Shown here in pieces: positions 1-8,491 of a stretch of DNA of 35,763 nucleotides (the stretch's first letter is position 1; each line of letters opens with the position of its first letter). Source of the DNA: Bradyrhizobium manausense. GTDB lineage: Bacteria; Pseudomonadota; Alphaproteobacteria; Rhizobiales; Xanthobacteraceae. The notes under the pieces are model-generated. The model did not search any database, was not told the DNA's origin, and worked only from the letters and a program-made list of their open reading frames with translations. The position numbers and the translations under genes are program-made. The DNA lies in assembly GCF_001440035.1 (NCBI RefSeq), contig NZ_LJYG01000106.1, positions 34,732 through 70,494 on the forward strand. The letters are read 5' to 3'.

Positions 1-29
1 GTCGTGTCTTTTTCTCGGGGAGAATATCC

Positions 30-1244
30 TCAATTCCCCTTCACCAGCGGGCAGCCGCCCTTGTCGAGCGGTCGGAAGGCCTCGTCGCCGGGCACGGTGG
101 CGATCAGCTTGTAGAGGTCCCACTCGCCTTTGGATTCCTCGGGCTTCTTCACCTCGAACAGATACATGTCGTGGACCATGCGGCCGTCGATGCGGATCTT
201 GCCGTTCTTGGCGAAGAAGTCGTTCACCGGCGTCTTGCGCATCTGCTCCATCACCTTCGGCGCTTCGTCGCTCTTGATGGCCTCGATCGCCTTCAGATAG
301 TGCATGGTCGCGGAATAGAGGCCGGCCTGGATCATGGTCGGCATGTGCCCGACCTTGTCGTTGAAGCGTTTGGAGAAGGCGCGGGTCTCGTCATTCGTGT
401 CCCAGTAGAAGGCATCGGTGATGATCAGGCCCTGCGTCGCCTTGATGCCGAGCGAGTGAACGTCGGTGATTTCCATGAGCAGCGCGATCATCTTCTGGCC
501 GCCTTGCGTGATGCCGAATTCGGCGGCCTGCTTCAGCGCATTGGTGGTGTCGCCGCCGGCATTCGCCAGCGCGACCACCTTGGCCTTCGAGGCCTGGGCC
601 TGCAGCAGGAAGGACGAGAAGTCCGACGAGTTGAGCGGATGGCGAACGTCGCCGAGCACCTTGCCGCCGCTCTCCTTGACGACGTTGGCGGCGTCGCGCT
701 CGAGCGCCATGCCGAAGGCGTAGTCGGCGGTGACGAAGAACCAGGTGTCCTCGCCGCGCTTCACCATCGCCTTGCCGGCGACGTTCGACAGCGCATAGGT
801 GTCGTAAGTCCAGTGCACCGTATTGGGCGAACATGCCGGACCGGTGATGTCGGACGAGCCGCCGCCGGAGTTGAGATTGATCTTGTTCTTCTCGCGCGTC
901 AGCGCCGAAATCGGCAGCGCGACCGAGGAGGTCGGCACGTCGAGGATCGCGTCCACCTTCTCGTTGTCGTACCAGTTGCGGGCGATGTTGACGCCGACGT
1001 CGGGCTTGTTCTGGTGGTCGGCGGACACGACCTGGATCGGCACGCCAGCGACCTTGCCGCCGTAATCGGCGACGGCCATCTCGACAGCCGCGAGCGAGCC
1101 CTTGCCGGTCGCGTCGGCGTAAAGGCTCGACATATCCGTGAGCACGCCGAGCTTGACGACGTTGTCGGAAATCTGCGCCTGTGCCGCGAGCGGTGTGGCG
1201 GCGACGGCGAGGCCGGCCGCGACCGCGGCGATGAGTTTATGCAT
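30..1244 (-). CDS. Branched-chain amino acid-type ABC transporter substrate-binding protein (LivK-like)
   Basis: A 404-residue periplasmic binding protein of the Peripla_BP_6 (LivK/AmiC) type. The N-terminus (MHKLIAAVAAGLAVAATPLAAQAQ) is a signal peptide with an AQA cleavage site. The mature part opens with VVKLGVLTDMSS and contains the DVPTSS and LNSGGGSSD ligand-loop segments seen in rhizobial members. The ATG is preceded by AGGGAG about 8 bases upstream, so the start is well supported. No Liv permease or ATPase gene lies nearby, so this is an orphan binding protein that must share membrane components encoded elsewhere. Such orphans are common in bradyrhizobia. The ligand cannot be told from sequence; aromatic or short organic acids are as likely as amino acids. 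Confidence 0.93.
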   Translation of the reverse strand: MHKLIAAVAAGLAVAATPLAAQAQISDNVVKLGVLTDMSSLYADATGKGSLAAVEMAVADYGGKVAGVPIQVVSADHQNKPDVGVNIARNWYDNEKVDAILDVPTSSVALPISALTREKNKINLNSGGGSSDITGPACSPNTVHWTYDTYALSNVAGKAMVKRGEDTWFFVTADYAFGMALERDAANVVKESGGKVLGDVRHPLNSSDFSSFLLQAQASKAKVVALANAGGDTTNALKQAAEFGITQGGQKMIALLMEITDVHSLGIKATQGLIITDAFYWDTNDETRAFSKRFNDKVGHMPTMIQAGLYSATMHYLKAIEAIKSDEAPKVMEQMRKTPVNDFFAKNGKIRIDGRMVHDMYLFEVKKPEESKGEWDLYKLIATVPGDEAFRPLDKGGCPLVKGN

Positions 1245-1373
1245 ATCGTTTCTCCCTGTGTATTGTCGTTGGGGCGTTGTTGCGGGGACTGTTCTAGCGG
1301 CTATCGGCGATCGCAGCTAAGCGCCCCGCGCCATAGCAGAATGCAAAATCGGAAGGGGCGGGCGGTGTTCCTA

Positions 1374-1583
1374 ACCCTCTCCCCTTGGAGGAGAGGGTGG
1401 CTCGCCGCGATAGCGGCGAGACGGACGAGCGGTTCTCTCCGCGAGTCCAACTCTCAATTGAATCCGCGGACAGATACCCCTCATCCGGCGCCGAAGCCGA
1501 AGCTTCGCTTCGGCGTCCTCTTTGGAACGGCGACCGAAGGTCGCCTATGCCACCTTCTCCCACAAGGGGAGAAAGGAGAAGAG
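1374..1583. repeat. Composite palindromic intergenic repeat, probable terminator region
   Basis: The gap between the permease gene (ends at 1593) and the LivK-like gene is filled by stacked hairpins. ACCCTCTCC (1374-1382) pairs with GGAGAGGGT (1390-1398), CTCGCCGC (1401-1408) pairs with GCGGCGAG (1413-1420), and there are GAAGC/GCTTC and CGACCGAAGGTCG stems. A TTCTCC...GGGGAGAA stem lies near 1555-1575. This resembles the 'accctctcccc ... ggggagaagg' repeats scattered in Bradyrhizobium and Rhodopseudomonas genomes. Placed just after the transporter operon on the minus strand, it probably ends that transcript. Bases 1245-1373 hold the leader of the LivK-like gene and nothing else I can name. 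Confidence 0.7.
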
Positions 1584-1592
1584 CCCCGCGGC

Positions 1593-2420
1593 TCAACCCC
1601 CGCCCTTGAGCCGCTCGTTACGCCGGCGCAGGCCTTCCAGCGTGGCGAGCAGGATCACCGAGACCGTCGTCAGGATCACCGCGGCTGCCGTGATCGTCGG
1701 GCTGATGTTCTCGCGGATGCCGCTGAACATTTCGCGCGGCAAAGTGCGCTGCTCGGGCCCTGCCATGAACAGCACGATCACCACCTCGTCAAAGCTGGTC
1801 GCGAAGGCGAACAGTGCACCCGATGCGAGTCCCGGCAGGATCAGCGGCAGGATCACCCGGCGGAACGCCAGAAGCGGCGAGGCGCCGAGCGAGGCGGCGG
1901 CGCGGGCGAGGTTGGTGTCGAAGCTTTGCAGCGTCGCGCCGACCGTGATCACCACGAACGGCGTTGCCAGCGCGGTGTGAGCCAGGATCAGGCCGAGATA
2001 GCTGCCGGTGAGGCCAATCGGCGCGAAGAAGAAATAGAGACCGACCGCGGTGATGACGCCGGGCACGACCACAGGCGACAGCACGAACGCCAGCACCAGC
2101 GGCTTGAACCGGCTCTTCCACTGCGCCAGCCCAAGGGCTGCCAGCGTGCCAAGAACCATCGACAACAGCGTCGAGGCCACGCCGATGATCATGCTGTTCT
2201 TCAGCGAGTTCATCCAGCGCGGTGAGCTGATGAAGTCGTCGTACCAGCGCAAGGAGAGACCCGGCAGCGGATAAGTGAGATACGAACCCGAGCTGAAGGA
2301 CAGCGGCATGATCGCCAGGATCGGCGCGATCAGGAAGATGAAGACCAGCGTCGAGATGACGATGGTTGCGGTCCAGGCGATGCGCTGGCTGGGTGTGCGC
2401 AAGGAGGAAGCGTCGCTCAA
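1593..2420 (-). CDS. Polyamine-type ABC transporter permease (PotC-like)
   Basis: A 275-residue inner-membrane permease of the binding-protein-dependent MetI/PotC family. It has six predicted membrane segments, beginning with IVISTLVFIFLIAPILAIMP. The EAA loop that contacts the ATPase is seen as ARAAASLGASPLLAFRRVILP. The start is taken as TTG at 2420: its last three bases overlap the upstream permease stop (TTGA), and GGAGGG lies 8 bases before it. A frame extension 37 codons further upstream has no such support and reads Arg/Ala-rich nonsense. It is the last gene of a four-gene operon (ATPase, binding protein, PotB-like, PotC-like), translationally coupled to the PotB-like gene. The substrate is probably a polyamine or related cation, by family only. 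Confidence 0.92.
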   Translation of the reverse strand: MSDASSLRTPSQRIAWTATIVISTLVFIFLIAPILAIMPLSFSSGSYLTYPLPGLSLRWYDDFISSPRWMNSLKNSMIIGVASTLLSMVLGTLAALGLAQWKSRFKPLVLAFVLSPVVVPGVITAVGLYFFFAPIGLTGSYLGLILAHTALATPFVVITVGATLQSFDTNLARAAASLGASPLLAFRRVILPLILPGLASGALFAFATSFDEVVIVLFMAGPEQRTLPREMFSGIRENISPTITAAAVILTTVSVILLATLEGLRRRNERLKGGG

Positions 2421-3679
2421 TTCTTCATCCCTCCAGTCACCTGCTGGCCCTGCACCAGCTTGCCATAAACGAGCGCGAGCAGCACGGTCGCGAGCAGCAG
2501 CACCGCGCCCAGCGCCGAAGCCAGGCCCCAATTGGCTGTTTCGGTGGTGTAGAGCGCGATGAAGTAGCTGATCATCTGGTCGGCGGCGCCGCCGACGAGG
2601 GCCGGCGTGATGTAATAGCCGAGCGCCAGGATGAAGACGAGCAGGCTGCCCGCGCCGATGCCGGGTAGGGTTTGCGGCATATAGATCCGCAGGAAAGCGG
2701 TGATGGGCGATGCACCGAGCGAGGCGGCGGCACGCATATAGGCCGGCGAGATCGCCTTCATGCTGCTGTACAGCGGCAGGATCATGAACGGCAGCAGCAC
2801 GTGGGTCATGGCCACGCAGACGCCGAAGCGGTTGTAGATCAGGCGCAGCGGCTCGTCGATGATGCCGAGCCAGTGCAGGCTGTCATTGACGACGCCCTTG
2901 CTTTGCAACAGCACGATCCAGGCGCAGGTTCGAACCAGAAGCGAGGTCCAGAACGGCAGCAGCACGAAGATCATCAACAGGTTCGACCGGCCCGGCGGCA
3001 GCGTCGCCAGCAAATAGGCGACCGGGAAGCCGAGGACCAGGCAGAGCACCGTGACACCGAGGCTGATCAGGAACGTGCGGCCGAAGACATCGCGGTAGAT
3101 GGCCTGATCCGGCGGAGCCGCGACGATTGCACCGTCCGCGTTCCTGACAAGGTCGAGCGCGCCGAGCAGGTAGAAGCTGGTGACCGGACCACTGGCGTCC
3201 CTGATCGTCGTCCAGGTGGCGCGGTCGCGCCAGGCCGGGTTGATCTTGCCCAGCGTCTCCCTGGCCGTGCCCGGCTCCGGCATCGCTTTCAGATTGCGTG
3301 CGGTGCTGGTGAGGATCGTGCGAAAACCGTTTTGGGCGTAGTTGAGCCGCTTGGCCGCGATGGCGATGGTGCCGGCGGCGCGCGCCGCCTGAATGTCGCT
3401 TGCCAGGGCGGCATAGGCCTTTTCGTCCGGCACATCCTTGCCGTCCCAGCCGGCGAGAGCCGCGACCGTCTGCGGCAGAACCTGGCGCACCTCGTGGTCA
3501 TCGACCGCGTGCCACAGCATGCCGGCGATGGGCCCGGCGAAGGTGAACAGCAGAAACAGCAGCAGCGGCAGAACCAGCGCCAGCGCCTTGATCTGGCGCG
3601 CGCGCTCCGCCCGCTTCAGGCGGCGCTTGAGCGACACGTTGGTCTTCACATCCGCGCCGGTGAGGGAGGCTGCTGTCAT
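2417..3679 (-). CDS. Polyamine-type ABC transporter permease (PotB-like) with large periplasmic insertion
   Basis: A 420-residue permease, well above the usual 280-310 for PotB. The N-terminus is basic and cytoplasmic (RRLKRAERARQIK), followed by a first membrane segment ALALVLPLLLFLLFTFAGPI. About 130 mostly hydrophilic residues then come before the second membrane segment (FLISLGVTVLCLVLGFPVAYLL). This insert, with DVPDEKAYAALASDIQAAR and similar stretches, should lie in the periplasm. The conserved EAA loop reads MRAAASLGASPITAFLRIYMP. It pairs with the PotC-like permease, which starts inside its stop codon. A GC-rich hairpin separates it from the binding-protein gene. Long-loop PotB relatives occur in rhizobial putrescine/opine-type transporters; the role of the loop is unknown to me. 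Confidence 0.92.
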   Translation of the reverse strand: MTAASLTGADVKTNVSLKRRLKRAERARQIKALALVLPLLLFLLFTFAGPIAGMLWHAVDDHEVRQVLPQTVAALAGWDGKDVPDEKAYAALASDIQAARAAGTIAIAAKRLNYAQNGFRTILTSTARNLKAMPEPGTARETLGKINPAWRDRATWTTIRDASGPVTSFYLLGALDLVRNADGAIVAAPPDQAIYRDVFGRTFLISLGVTVLCLVLGFPVAYLLATLPPGRSNLLMIFVLLPFWTSLLVRTCAWIVLLQSKGVVNDSLHWLGIIDEPLRLIYNRFGVCVAMTHVLLPFMILPLYSSMKAISPAYMRAAASLGASPITAFLRIYMPQTLPGIGAGSLLVFILALGYYITPALVGGAADQMISYFIALYTTETANWGLASALGAVLLLATVLLALVYGKLVQGQQVTGGMKN

Positions 3680-3698
3680 GGGTTGATCATTTCAGGCA

Positions 3699-3745
3699 AG
3701 GGGCGGTGCGCCGGCGAAAGGGTCTCGCCCCTCCGCCCGCACCGC
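3699..3745 (-). terminator. Intra-operon hairpin between binding-protein and permease genes
   Basis: GCGGTGCG (3703-3710) can pair with CGCACCGC (3738-3745), and AGGGGCG (3699-3705) with CGCCCCT (3726-3732). These are two alternative GC-rich stems without a T-tract. Hairpins at this place usually protect the binding-protein mRNA end or partly stop transcription, so that binding protein is made in excess over permease. That role is inferred here. Confidence 0.45.
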
Positions 3746-3762
3746 ACGCGAGTTCGGCCGCG

Positions 3763-4833
3763 CTACTTCGCGGCCCATTTGTTGAAGCGCTCGGTCAGCT
3801 TGTCGATGTTCTCGAGCCAGAAGGCGACGTTGATCTCGACCGCGTTCTTGATGTTGTCAGGCGCCGTCGGCAGATCCTTCAGGACGGCCGGCGGGATCAG
3901 GGCGGCGGCATCCTTGTTCGAGGTGCCGTAGGCAATGTTCTGCGACAGCTTGGACTGGTTCTCCGCCTTGCCGACGAAGTCCAGGAACTTGTAGGCCGCG
4001 TCCTTGTTCGGGCTGCCCTTCAGGATGACCCAGCTGTCGAGCGTGAACAGCGCGCCGTCCCACACCATGCCAAAGTTCTTCTTCTCGTTCTTGTTCGCAG
4101 TGTCGATCCGGCCGTTGTAGACCGAGGTCATGGCCACCTCGCCGGAGGCGAGCAATTGCGGCGGCTGGGCGCCGGCCTTCCACCAGACGAGGTCGCCCTT
4201 GATGGTGTCGAGCTTCTTGAACGCGCGATCGACGCCTTCGTCGGTCGCCAGCACCTTGTAGACGTCCTTCGGCGGGACGCCGTCGGCCATGAGGGCGATC
4301 TCGAGCGTAGTCTTCGGGCCCTGGCGCAAGGCGCGCTTGCCGGGGATCTTCTTGGTGTCGAAGAAGTCGGCCCAGCCATTGGGCGCTTCCTTCAGCTTGT
4401 CCTTGTCGTAGCCGAGCACGAAATCATAGAGGATGGCGCCGACGCCGCAGGGATTGACCGACGGCTGGATATAGGCGGCCTCGCCGCCGATCTTGGAATA
4501 ATCCAGCTTCTCGTAGAGGCCTTCCTCGCAGCCGACCGCGAGCTCGTCGCTCTCGACCTGCACGACGTCCCAGGTGGCGGCGCCACCCTGCACCTTGGCG
4601 CGCAACACGCCGACGCCGCCGTCCCAGGATTCGTCGTTCATGGCAATGCCTGACGCCTTCTTGAACGGCTCGAAATAGACCTTCTTCTGCGCGTCCTGAT
4701 AGGCGCCGCCCCACGACACGACGGTGAGGTCACGCGCCTGCGCAACCGTCGCCAGCGCCGCGCTGGCGGTGAACGCCGCGACGAAACCCAGAGCAATCTT
4801 GCCGGTCATCTTGCTGGTCTTGCGCTTCAGCAT
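3763..4833 (-). CDS. Polyamine-type ABC transporter substrate-binding protein (PotD-like)
   Basis: A 356-residue periplasmic binding protein of the spermidine/putrescine group (SBP_bac_8, PotD/PotF-like). The start is set at ATG 4833, where AAGGACAAGGACC precedes the codon. An upstream in-frame extension of 17 residues is Arg/Thr-rich and unsupported. The signal peptide (KIALGFVAAFTASAALATVAQA) is followed by the typical RDLTVVSWGGAYQDAQKKVY opening. The pattern GWADFFDTKKIPGKRAL and the C-terminal WLENIDKLTERFNKW match this family. It sits between the ATPase gene (47 bases) and the permease genes, so the substrate goes to that transporter. The precise ligand, putrescine, spermidine or another amine, cannot be assigned. 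Confidence 0.93.
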   Translation of the reverse strand: MLKRKTSKMTGKIALGFVAAFTASAALATVAQARDLTVVSWGGAYQDAQKKVYFEPFKKASGIAMNDESWDGGVGVLRAKVQGGAATWDVVQVESDELAVGCEEGLYEKLDYSKIGGEAAYIQPSVNPCGVGAILYDFVLGYDKDKLKEAPNGWADFFDTKKIPGKRALRQGPKTTLEIALMADGVPPKDVYKVLATDEGVDRAFKKLDTIKGDLVWWKAGAQPPQLLASGEVAMTSVYNGRIDTANKNEKKNFGMVWDGALFTLDSWVILKGSPNKDAAYKFLDFVGKAENQSKLSQNIAYGTSNKDAAALIPPAVLKDLPTAPDNIKNAVEINVAFWLENIDKLTERFNKWAAK

Positions 4834-4880
4834 GGTCCTTGTCCTTCTTCTGGTGAGTTGCGTTGAGGTTGATCGGTCGA

Positions 4881-5984
<1,104 letters not shown>

Positions 5985-6001
5985 CTTGTCTTCGTGCCCC
6001 A

Positions 6002-6031
6002 CTACAATTTTATCTGCTACAATATTGTCTG
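6002..6031. promoter_or_regulatory. AT-rich 15-bp tandem repeat upstream of the transporter operon (candidate operator)
   Basis: CTACAATTTTATCTG (6002-6016) is followed directly by CTACAATATTGTCTG (6017-6031), 13 of 15 bases identical. The second copy contains the perfect palindrome ACAATATTGT. The repeat is far more AT-rich than its surroundings and lies 18-47 bases before the ATPase ATG. A direct repeat with this period fits two regulator sites on nearly the same face of the helix. The binding protein is unknown; GntR or LysR type would fit. Confidence 0.5.
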
Positions 6032-6121
6032 CGCGTCGTGGCGCAGATGAGCTTATCATCCTGCGACGAGAATGCCAGCGGCGCAAGCGCTTGACGCGCG
6101 CGGACCCGCCGAGAAGGCGCG

Positions 6122-7684
6122 CTACGGCAGCTTCGTCAGCGAGACGTTCAGCGTCCCGCCGGCTTCCGCAACCACGCGCAGCGTCCTGGAATCGAACGCG
6201 ATGTCGGTCAGCGTGAGGCTGTCGATTTTGGCATCGATCCTGAGGCCGTCCTCGCTCTTCTGGTAGTCGGCGATGGCGGCTGCGATCTTCTCGCGCGCAT
6301 TGGCGGCGATCGGCTTCAGGTCGAGCGTCGCTTTCTGCACCAGCGCCTGCTGCATCTGCGGCACCACCGCGCGGGCCGCGGCGCCGAGCAGGCCGAAAGC
6401 CGCCTCGGATTCCACCGCGAGCTGGATGTCGGCAAGCCGCAGCGTCTGCTGCGCCTGGTCGAGCATCGGCCGGCCCCAGATGTGCACGGTCGCCTCGGCA
6501 CCCAGGCCGAGCCAGCTCTTCTTCTCCTTGGCGCGCACCAGCAGCGAGATCAGCAGGCGATCGCCTGAGGGGATCACGTTGACGCTCTTCACGGTGACGT
6601 CGACCGGACCGGAGCCGTCCTCGGGATAGGTGTGGCCGACCATTTGCGCCGCGATCAGCTTGTTGATCTCGGTGAAGGGCACGTCGATGGGAACGCCGAT
6701 GTTCACGCCGGTGCCGGTCGGCGGCACGATCGAGATCTTGTCGGGGAAGGGGCAGTCCGGCTTGGTCTGCGTCGAGGTCACGCGCGTCTCGGCCTCGAGG
6801 CCGAGCAGCAAGGTCACGGCCTGCGCGTCGACGCGCGGCTGCGCCGCAATGGCGCGGGTCGGCTTCATCTCGAGCCAGAGCGGCGGCAGCGCCGCCGAGG
6901 AGCCGGCGCCCTGCAGCGGGATCGAGCGGCAGGCCTTGGCCCATTGCACCCTGGCATTGTCGCGCAAGGCAGGATCGTTGCGGATGCGCTCGGCGACGAC
7001 GTTGAGCTGCTCGCCGACGGTCTTGTCGATCAGCGGCTTGACCTGCGCCGGCACGTTGACCTTGGCGCCGGCGACGTTGACGTTGGTGTCGCCGAGATTG
7101 ACCTGCGCGCCCAAATTCGGCTCGAGGTGCCAGGCGGCCGCGAGCTTGGGGCGCGAGGTGACGACCACGCTGCCCCTGATCTCGGCGCTGGCATTCAAAT
7201 TCTTGATGTTGACGGCGCCGATCCGTTTCGCCGCGTCGCCGCCGAGCACGCTGCCCAGGGCATCGCCGAGCGCGCCGGTGGCCTTTGCCGACAGCGACCC
7301 TGTTACGTTCAGCTTGCCGGTGATCGGCGTCGACAGCGTCAGCACGTCCTTGTCGCCGGTCGCCGACATCGGCCCGCGGGCGGCGGTCCAGCCGATATCG
7401 GCATTCTCCAGGATCTGCGAGATCGGGTTCTCGGCCTTGCCGGCGAAATTGCGCGGCGAGGCCTTCTCGGCCTGGTCGCGGATCGCCGACAGCGCGATCG
7501 CGACGGGTGCCACCACGATCGAGCTCTTGGCGGCCGGCGGCAGCGGCGGCAATTGTGCGATCGGCGGCGCCGAATTGGTCGCGCGCGGCGACATCAAGTC
7601 CATCGCCTTCAGGCTGATGAAAAACGACGCCGCCAGCACCGCAACAGCGATCAGCACGGTCTTTAAATTCAACGTCAGACGCAT
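6122..7684 (-). CDS. DUF4403 family membrane-anchored protein
   Basis: A 520-residue protein that I recognise as DUF4403. A short basic N-terminus is followed by one membrane segment (TVLIAVAVLAASFFISLKAM), then a Pro-rich linker (APPIAQLPPLPPAAK). The rest is a long beta-rich periplasmic part. Repeated units such as VDVTVKSVNVIPSGDRLL, PLWLEMKPTRAIAAQP and LRLADIQLAVESEAAFGLLG fit the tandem lipid-binding-like (BPI/TULIP-like) folds proposed for this family. No catalytic motif is visible. It is on the same strand as the ABC operon and 137 bases upstream of it, so co-transcription is possible but not required. The biochemical role is unknown; an envelope role is inferred from topology. Confidence 0.85.
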   Translation of the reverse strand: MRLTLNLKTVLIAVAVLAASFFISLKAMDLMSPRATNSAPPIAQLPPLPPAAKSSIVVAPVAIALSAIRDQAEKASPRNFAGKAENPISQILENADIGWTAARGPMSATGDKDVLTLSTPITGKLNVTGSLSAKATGALGDALGSVLGGDAAKRIGAVNIKNLNASAEIRGSVVVTSRPKLAAAWHLEPNLGAQVNLGDTNVNVAGAKVNVPAQVKPLIDKTVGEQLNVVAERIRNDPALRDNARVQWAKACRSIPLQGAGSSAALPPLWLEMKPTRAIAAQPRVDAQAVTLLLGLEAETRVTSTQTKPDCPFPDKISIVPPTGTGVNIGVPIDVPFTEINKLIAAQMVGHTYPEDGSGPVDVTVKSVNVIPSGDRLLISLLVRAKEKKSWLGLGAEATVHIWGRPMLDQAQQTLRLADIQLAVESEAAFGLLGAAARAVVPQMQQALVQKATLDLKPIAANAREKIAAAIADYQKSEDGLRIDAKIDSLTLTDIAFDSRTLRVVAEAGGTLNVSLTKLP

Positions 7685-7821
7685 CAGTCCCCCAAGCCGC
7701 CCAACGGGGATTTTACAGGGCGGGCGAGGAGGGCGCTAGAGCGCACCGGTGGGGTGGAATTGCGGCAAACGGGTTAACGGAAGCGGCGTTGCTCGCTTTG
7801 GCCTCCGCAAGCTGCGCTCCT

Positions 7822-8460
7822 TTAGCTGCGCCTGGGGCGGCGGACCGCTCTCACCTTGCCGCTGTCGCCGCCGCCGCAGAACAGCTGGTCGCCGCCGTCG
7901 GATTCCAGCCCCGAGACCATCGTCCCCTCTGGCATATCAAGCTGCTCGAGCACCTTGCCCGTATCAGGATCGATCCGCCTGAGGTCGCTGTCATCGCCTT
8001 CCCAGGTGCCATGCCAGAGCTCGCCGTCCACCCAGGTCACGCCGGTGACGAAGCGCTTGCTCTCGATGGTGCGGAGGATCTTTCCCGTTTCAGGATCGAC
8101 CTGATGGATCTTGCGCTCGCGATATTGCCCGACCCAGAGCGAGCCCTCGGCCCAGGCCAGCCCGGAATCGCCGCCACCGCCCGGTGCTGGAATCGTGCTG
8201 ACGATCGCGCCGCTCGCCGCGTCGATCTTCTGGATGCGATCCTCCGCGATCTGGAACAGGTGACGGCCATCGAACGCCGTGCCCGCATGTGCGGCGACGT
8301 CGATCGAGCGCGAGACCTCGCCGCTCGCGGGATCGAGGGCGTTCACCTTGTCGCCGGACGCGAACCAGACCTGGCTGCCGTCATAGGTGACGCCGTGCAC
8401 GGACTTGACGTTCGGAAAAGGCCCGTACTCGCGGATGATCTCGGCGGCTGATCGTTTCAT
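7822..8460 (-). CDS. Short beta-propeller (SMP-30/glutamine cyclotransferase-like) protein
   Basis: A 212-residue protein built of repeated propeller blades. Four copies of the pattern W/F-x-A/G...I-x-x-IDP-x-TG-x-I/V are visible: VNALDPASGEVSRSID, IQKIDAASGAIVSTIP, IHQVDPETGKILRTIE and LRRIDPDTGKVLEQLD. No signal peptide is present, so it should be cytoplasmic. Start ATG 8460 has GGGGA 8 bases upstream; a TTG seven codons earlier is the alternative. At about 210 residues it is too short for a usual six- or seven-blade propeller, so it may be a partial fold or dimerise. It lies 31 bases after the regulator gene on the same strand and is probably co-transcribed with it. The function is unknown; a catalytic role cannot be shown. 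Confidence 0.75.
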   Translation of the reverse strand: MKRSAAEIIREYGPFPNVKSVHGVTYDGSQVWFASGDKVNALDPASGEVSRSIDVAAHAGTAFDGRHLFQIAEDRIQKIDAASGAIVSTIPAPGGGGDSGLAWAEGSLWVGQYRERKIHQVDPETGKILRTIESKRFVTGVTWVDGELWHGTWEGDDSDLRRIDPDTGKVLEQLDMPEGTMVSGLESDGGDQLFCGGGDSGKVRAVRRPRRS

Positions 8461-8491
8461 GGTGTGGTCCCCGTGCGGCAATCAATGAATC

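Noticed and set aside
171..2225. A 684-codon open frame on the plus strand
   Set aside because: It runs opposite to the LivK-like and PotC-like genes, is rich in Arg, His, Asp and Gln and shows no family motif. It is a high-GC shadow.
2672..3931. A 419-codon open frame on the plus strand
   Set aside because: It lies antisense to the PotB-like gene and has the same low-quality composition, so it is not a gene.
5985..6944. Extension of the ATPase gene by more than 300 codons
   Set aside because: The extra part is out-of-frame DUF4403 coding sequence followed by the AT-rich repeat, and it matches no ABC domain.
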